60,000 nt of DNA from Polytrichum commune (lineage: Eukaryota; Streptophyta; Polytrichopsida; Polytrichales; Polytrichaceae), in assembly GCA_950295325.1 (NCBI GenBank), contig OX485807.1, positions 33,698,440-33,758,439 of the forward strand, given 5' to 3'. Every line of letters begins with the position of its first letter. Position 1 is the first letter of the stretch. Below the pieces are notes generated by a model. That model ran no database searches, was not told the origin of the DNA, and saw only the letters and a program-made list of their open reading frames with translations. Position numbers and translations under genes: made by a program. Positions 58,201 to 60,000 of this stretch are shown piece by piece.

Positions 58201-59682
58201 ATATTCATATGTGCTCCAGAAATTGCGAGAAAGATTGCTACGGGTGTGATTGAGATTTTTTTATCATCTCACACTAATTGTGTGTTTCATGTCCTACTAG
58301 AAGTGAGTGCAGAGCAAAGTTTATCTGTTTAAGGCTCACTTACAATAAATCAATCTCCTCATTTTGTTTAAGAGATTTTGTCATGTCAGACTTCCTTGTA
58401 GAAAAAGATAATATCCCTGATGATTACTGACAGGTTATTTAATTGATAAATGTATCTCTGGCAACATTTGAGTCTAAGGTTTTCCATCAATCTGATTTCT
58501 TCTGAGGTTTTGTCTGACCCAACTTCTGTTTGAATCATTTTATCAGGAGTAAGGGTACTTAACTGGTGCCCTCATAATCCACATCTACAACCATTCGTGA
58601 AGTGCTCTAGATCAAAGAAACGAGTTGTAACTTCACATATCATACATTTAGATAGTATTTGTTAGAAGCATACCAGTGACTGACAAGTTGATGGTAGCCA
58701 GAATCATTTGAACACACATGCATTTTGGCCAGCTGCCAGAGCCAGAAATCTGTGGCATCTTTTCCAGGAGTGAAAACTCGTTGACTGCCTTTACCACCTG
58801 GAGTGGATGGTGGAAGGCTAAGTTCTATTGCAACAGGCTTCAGCACCCCATCATAGTGCAGGAAGAACAAGGAGCGTGTCGCATATGTTTTGCGACCCTC
58901 CAGGGCATTGATCTTGTTGATGTAAGGCATGTATATATCATGATAGTCTAATATAAACAATCTCCCTGTCTCAACGGCCTGTTAATTTCCCAACACATTC
59001 AAAAAAAACTGGTTAGAGGGTTTAAACCCTAACCCTATCCTAAACCCTCAACTTCAGAATATTCAAAGCTTTGTAGCATGAATACATAGTGCATAGCAAC
59101 AGAATCATATTACAATATACATTTCTAAGTCCATGGTAATTGATGGCACCCTGTCCAAGCAAACCTTGTGAATGATTAGTAGTTTATAGACTAGTTTTCT
59201 TGTACCTCAGCAACTGTGAGACCTTCAAGGTGGCTCTCAATGTGCTTAGCTTTGATAGCTGACTCCTGGGCACCATAAGTCTCAGTATCATCGAGTTGGC
59301 TCCGAGGTGGGAACTCCTGCATGATGCAAGTTAGAGTCAAAACATATTTTGGTTCTGAGCTAAAAGGTGAATTTTAGTTGATGTACAAACCAATTCCTTT
59401 GTTTAGGTCAAAATGATAGTCCAAGTGATACCTTCTGTGCTTTGCAAATTCATAACATTACAGATGCTAGAAGTTGCTCATTTCAATAAATGCTGAACCT
59501 GTATGTTCTGCATTATGGCCTACAAGACTGCTTGTATAATATTCATGTCTTCAATTTTTGAAGCATGAAGAGATAATCCTGAAGGAATTTAATTACCGTG
59601 AGGCGTTCAATAGCCAAGGGGTTCATGCCTGCCAGAGTTTGACGTGCAAATTCATCATCTCGGATCCATGCAAATTTGTCCT
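55267..59682 (-). CDS. LOX: Lipoxygenase, 3' part (5' end beyond window)
   Basis: Five exons on the minus strand, 59682-59597, 59316-59206, 58978-58674, 57949-57683 and 56032-55267, join in phase to about 511 aa, the C-terminal catalytic half of a plant lipoxygenase. It dioxygenates polyunsaturated fatty acids (oxylipin synthesis), often in plastids. The visible order is [65 protein letters not shown], then [17 protein letters not shown] with the first two iron His. LRYTMEIN and [15 protein letters not shown] follow. HHAAVNFGQ supplies the third His and the Asn ligand, and GIPNSISI ends in the ligand Ile. All iron ligands are present, so it should be active. The exon at 59682 enters with phase 1, so the PLAT domain and start lie past 60000. 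9- versus 13-specificity cannot be judged here. Confidence 0.93.
56162..56755 (+). mobile_element. hAT-family element remnant in lipoxygenase intron
   Basis: A 594-bp element with termini CAGGGGCGGAGCCA / TGGCTCCGCCCCTG and an 8-bp flanking duplication with one mismatch (AGCAGAGC at 56154-56161, ACCAGAGC at 56756-56763), as expected for hAT. Inside, the frame 56359-56589 ends with [19 protein letters not shown], resembling the C-terminal hAT dimerisation region of TTF-type zinc-finger transposases (usual form: MGDERLNxLxLLxIHRDI). Most of the transposase is deleted. It lies in the intron before the last lipoxygenase exon. Confidence 0.88.
57100..57470 (+). repeat. Dispersed repeat family, copy 2 (lipoxygenase intron)
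   Basis: Shares CTAAGGTAGACATGCCTAA, GTGGTATGCGGTTAGGTGTAG, ACACCAAAAAGACATG, AATAGTCAACATGATCAGGG, AATAAGATATTCATG and TCTCGCACTAATTGCATGTT with the copies at 52390-52720 and 57975-58340. The open frame across it is not conserved among copies, so it is not annotated as a gene. Confidence 0.75.
57975..58340 (+). repeat. Dispersed repeat family, copy 3 (lipoxygenase intron)
   Basis: Same block order as copy 2 (GGTGTGTGGTTATGTGTGG, ACACCAAAAAGACATG, AATAGTCAACAAAAG, ATATTCATATGTGCTCC, TCTCACACTAATTGTGTGTT, ATGTCCTACTAGAA). Two copies flank the same lipoxygenase exon (57683-57949) in direct orientation. Confidence 0.75.
59023..59048 (-). repeat. Short interstitial telomere-like repeat
   Basis: TTTAAACCCTAACCCTATCC followed by TAAACCCT is a degenerate run of the plant telomere unit inside a lipoxygenase intron. 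Confidence 0.5.
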
Positions 59683-59734
59683 CTGCATCCATAGCACTTT
59701 GTCAAGTCTTTGAAAGATTATGATGCAGTCTGTC

Positions 59735-59998
59735 CATGATGATCACACTTAGGAGAACAATGTTGCAGCTGTCTGGATGACAATGCTCTTCTGTACAACT
59801 TCCTAAAATTGTCAGGCATAAAGACACTCCCTTGAGAAGGGGGGTTTTGAACACTGAACTAGCTATTTCATGTAGTCTTTACATACTACTCAACACTAAG
59901 GAGAACCACATCGCAGCTGTGTGGATGTCAAGGTGAGGTGACAATGTTCTTCTATATGACTTGCAAAGATTGTCAAGTTTCAAGACACTAAAGAGAAT
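59735..59998. repeat. Tandem duplication in lipoxygenase intron
   Basis: Two diverged copies about 150 bp apart share AGGAGAAC-A-A-, CGCAGCTGT-TGGATG, GACAATG-TCTTCT and ATTGTCA..AAGACACT (about 59745-59835 and 59895-59990). No exon is visible in this stretch. Confidence 0.65.
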
Positions 59999-60000
59999 TT

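Overview
This window is nuclear DNA of a land plant. It has spliced genes with GT-AG introns, plant-specific architectures (GH17 + X8/CBM43 glucanase, pTAC13-type plastid NusG protein, plant lipoxygenase), plastid transit-like N-termini, and long A+T-rich intergenic DNA full of transposon remains. A spliced gene for an MltB-type lytic transglycosylase with a transit-like leader points to a lineage whose plastids keep peptidoglycan. That suggests a non-seed plant (bryophyte most likely, lycophyte or fern possible). The species cannot be fixed from the sequence alone.

Layout. 1-4.9 kb is gene-poor, with a nested inverted-repeat block (3455-3859) and a tetranucleotide microsatellite. 4964-9167 (+) is a secreted beta-1,3-glucanase whose introns are filled with tandem duplications and a MITE. 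11940-14909 (-) is a five-exon pTAC13-like plastid transcription factor. 16.27-17.04 kb is a broken LRR receptor-like protein. 21235-24037 (+) is a five-exon plastid-type membrane protein of unknown function. 25.85-31.15 kb is a nest of non-LTR retrotransposon remnants whose ORF has RNase H, a CCHC finger and a restriction-like-endonuclease signature. 32233-37151 (+) is the lytic transglycosylase. 37.2-45.9 kb is mostly repeats. 45942-50608 (+) is a nine-exon bromodomain protein. 50.6-55.2 kb is repeat-rich and gene-free. 55267 to the right edge (-) is the 3' half of a lipoxygenase gene carrying a hAT insertion.

The genes do not form an operon-like unit. Three neighbouring genes (pTAC13-like, the membrane protein, the lytic transglycosylase) and possibly the lipoxygenase are predicted to act in the plastid, but this may be coincidence. 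All exon structures were built by hand from reading frames, splice dinucleotides and family conservation. Except where noted, all junctions keep phase.
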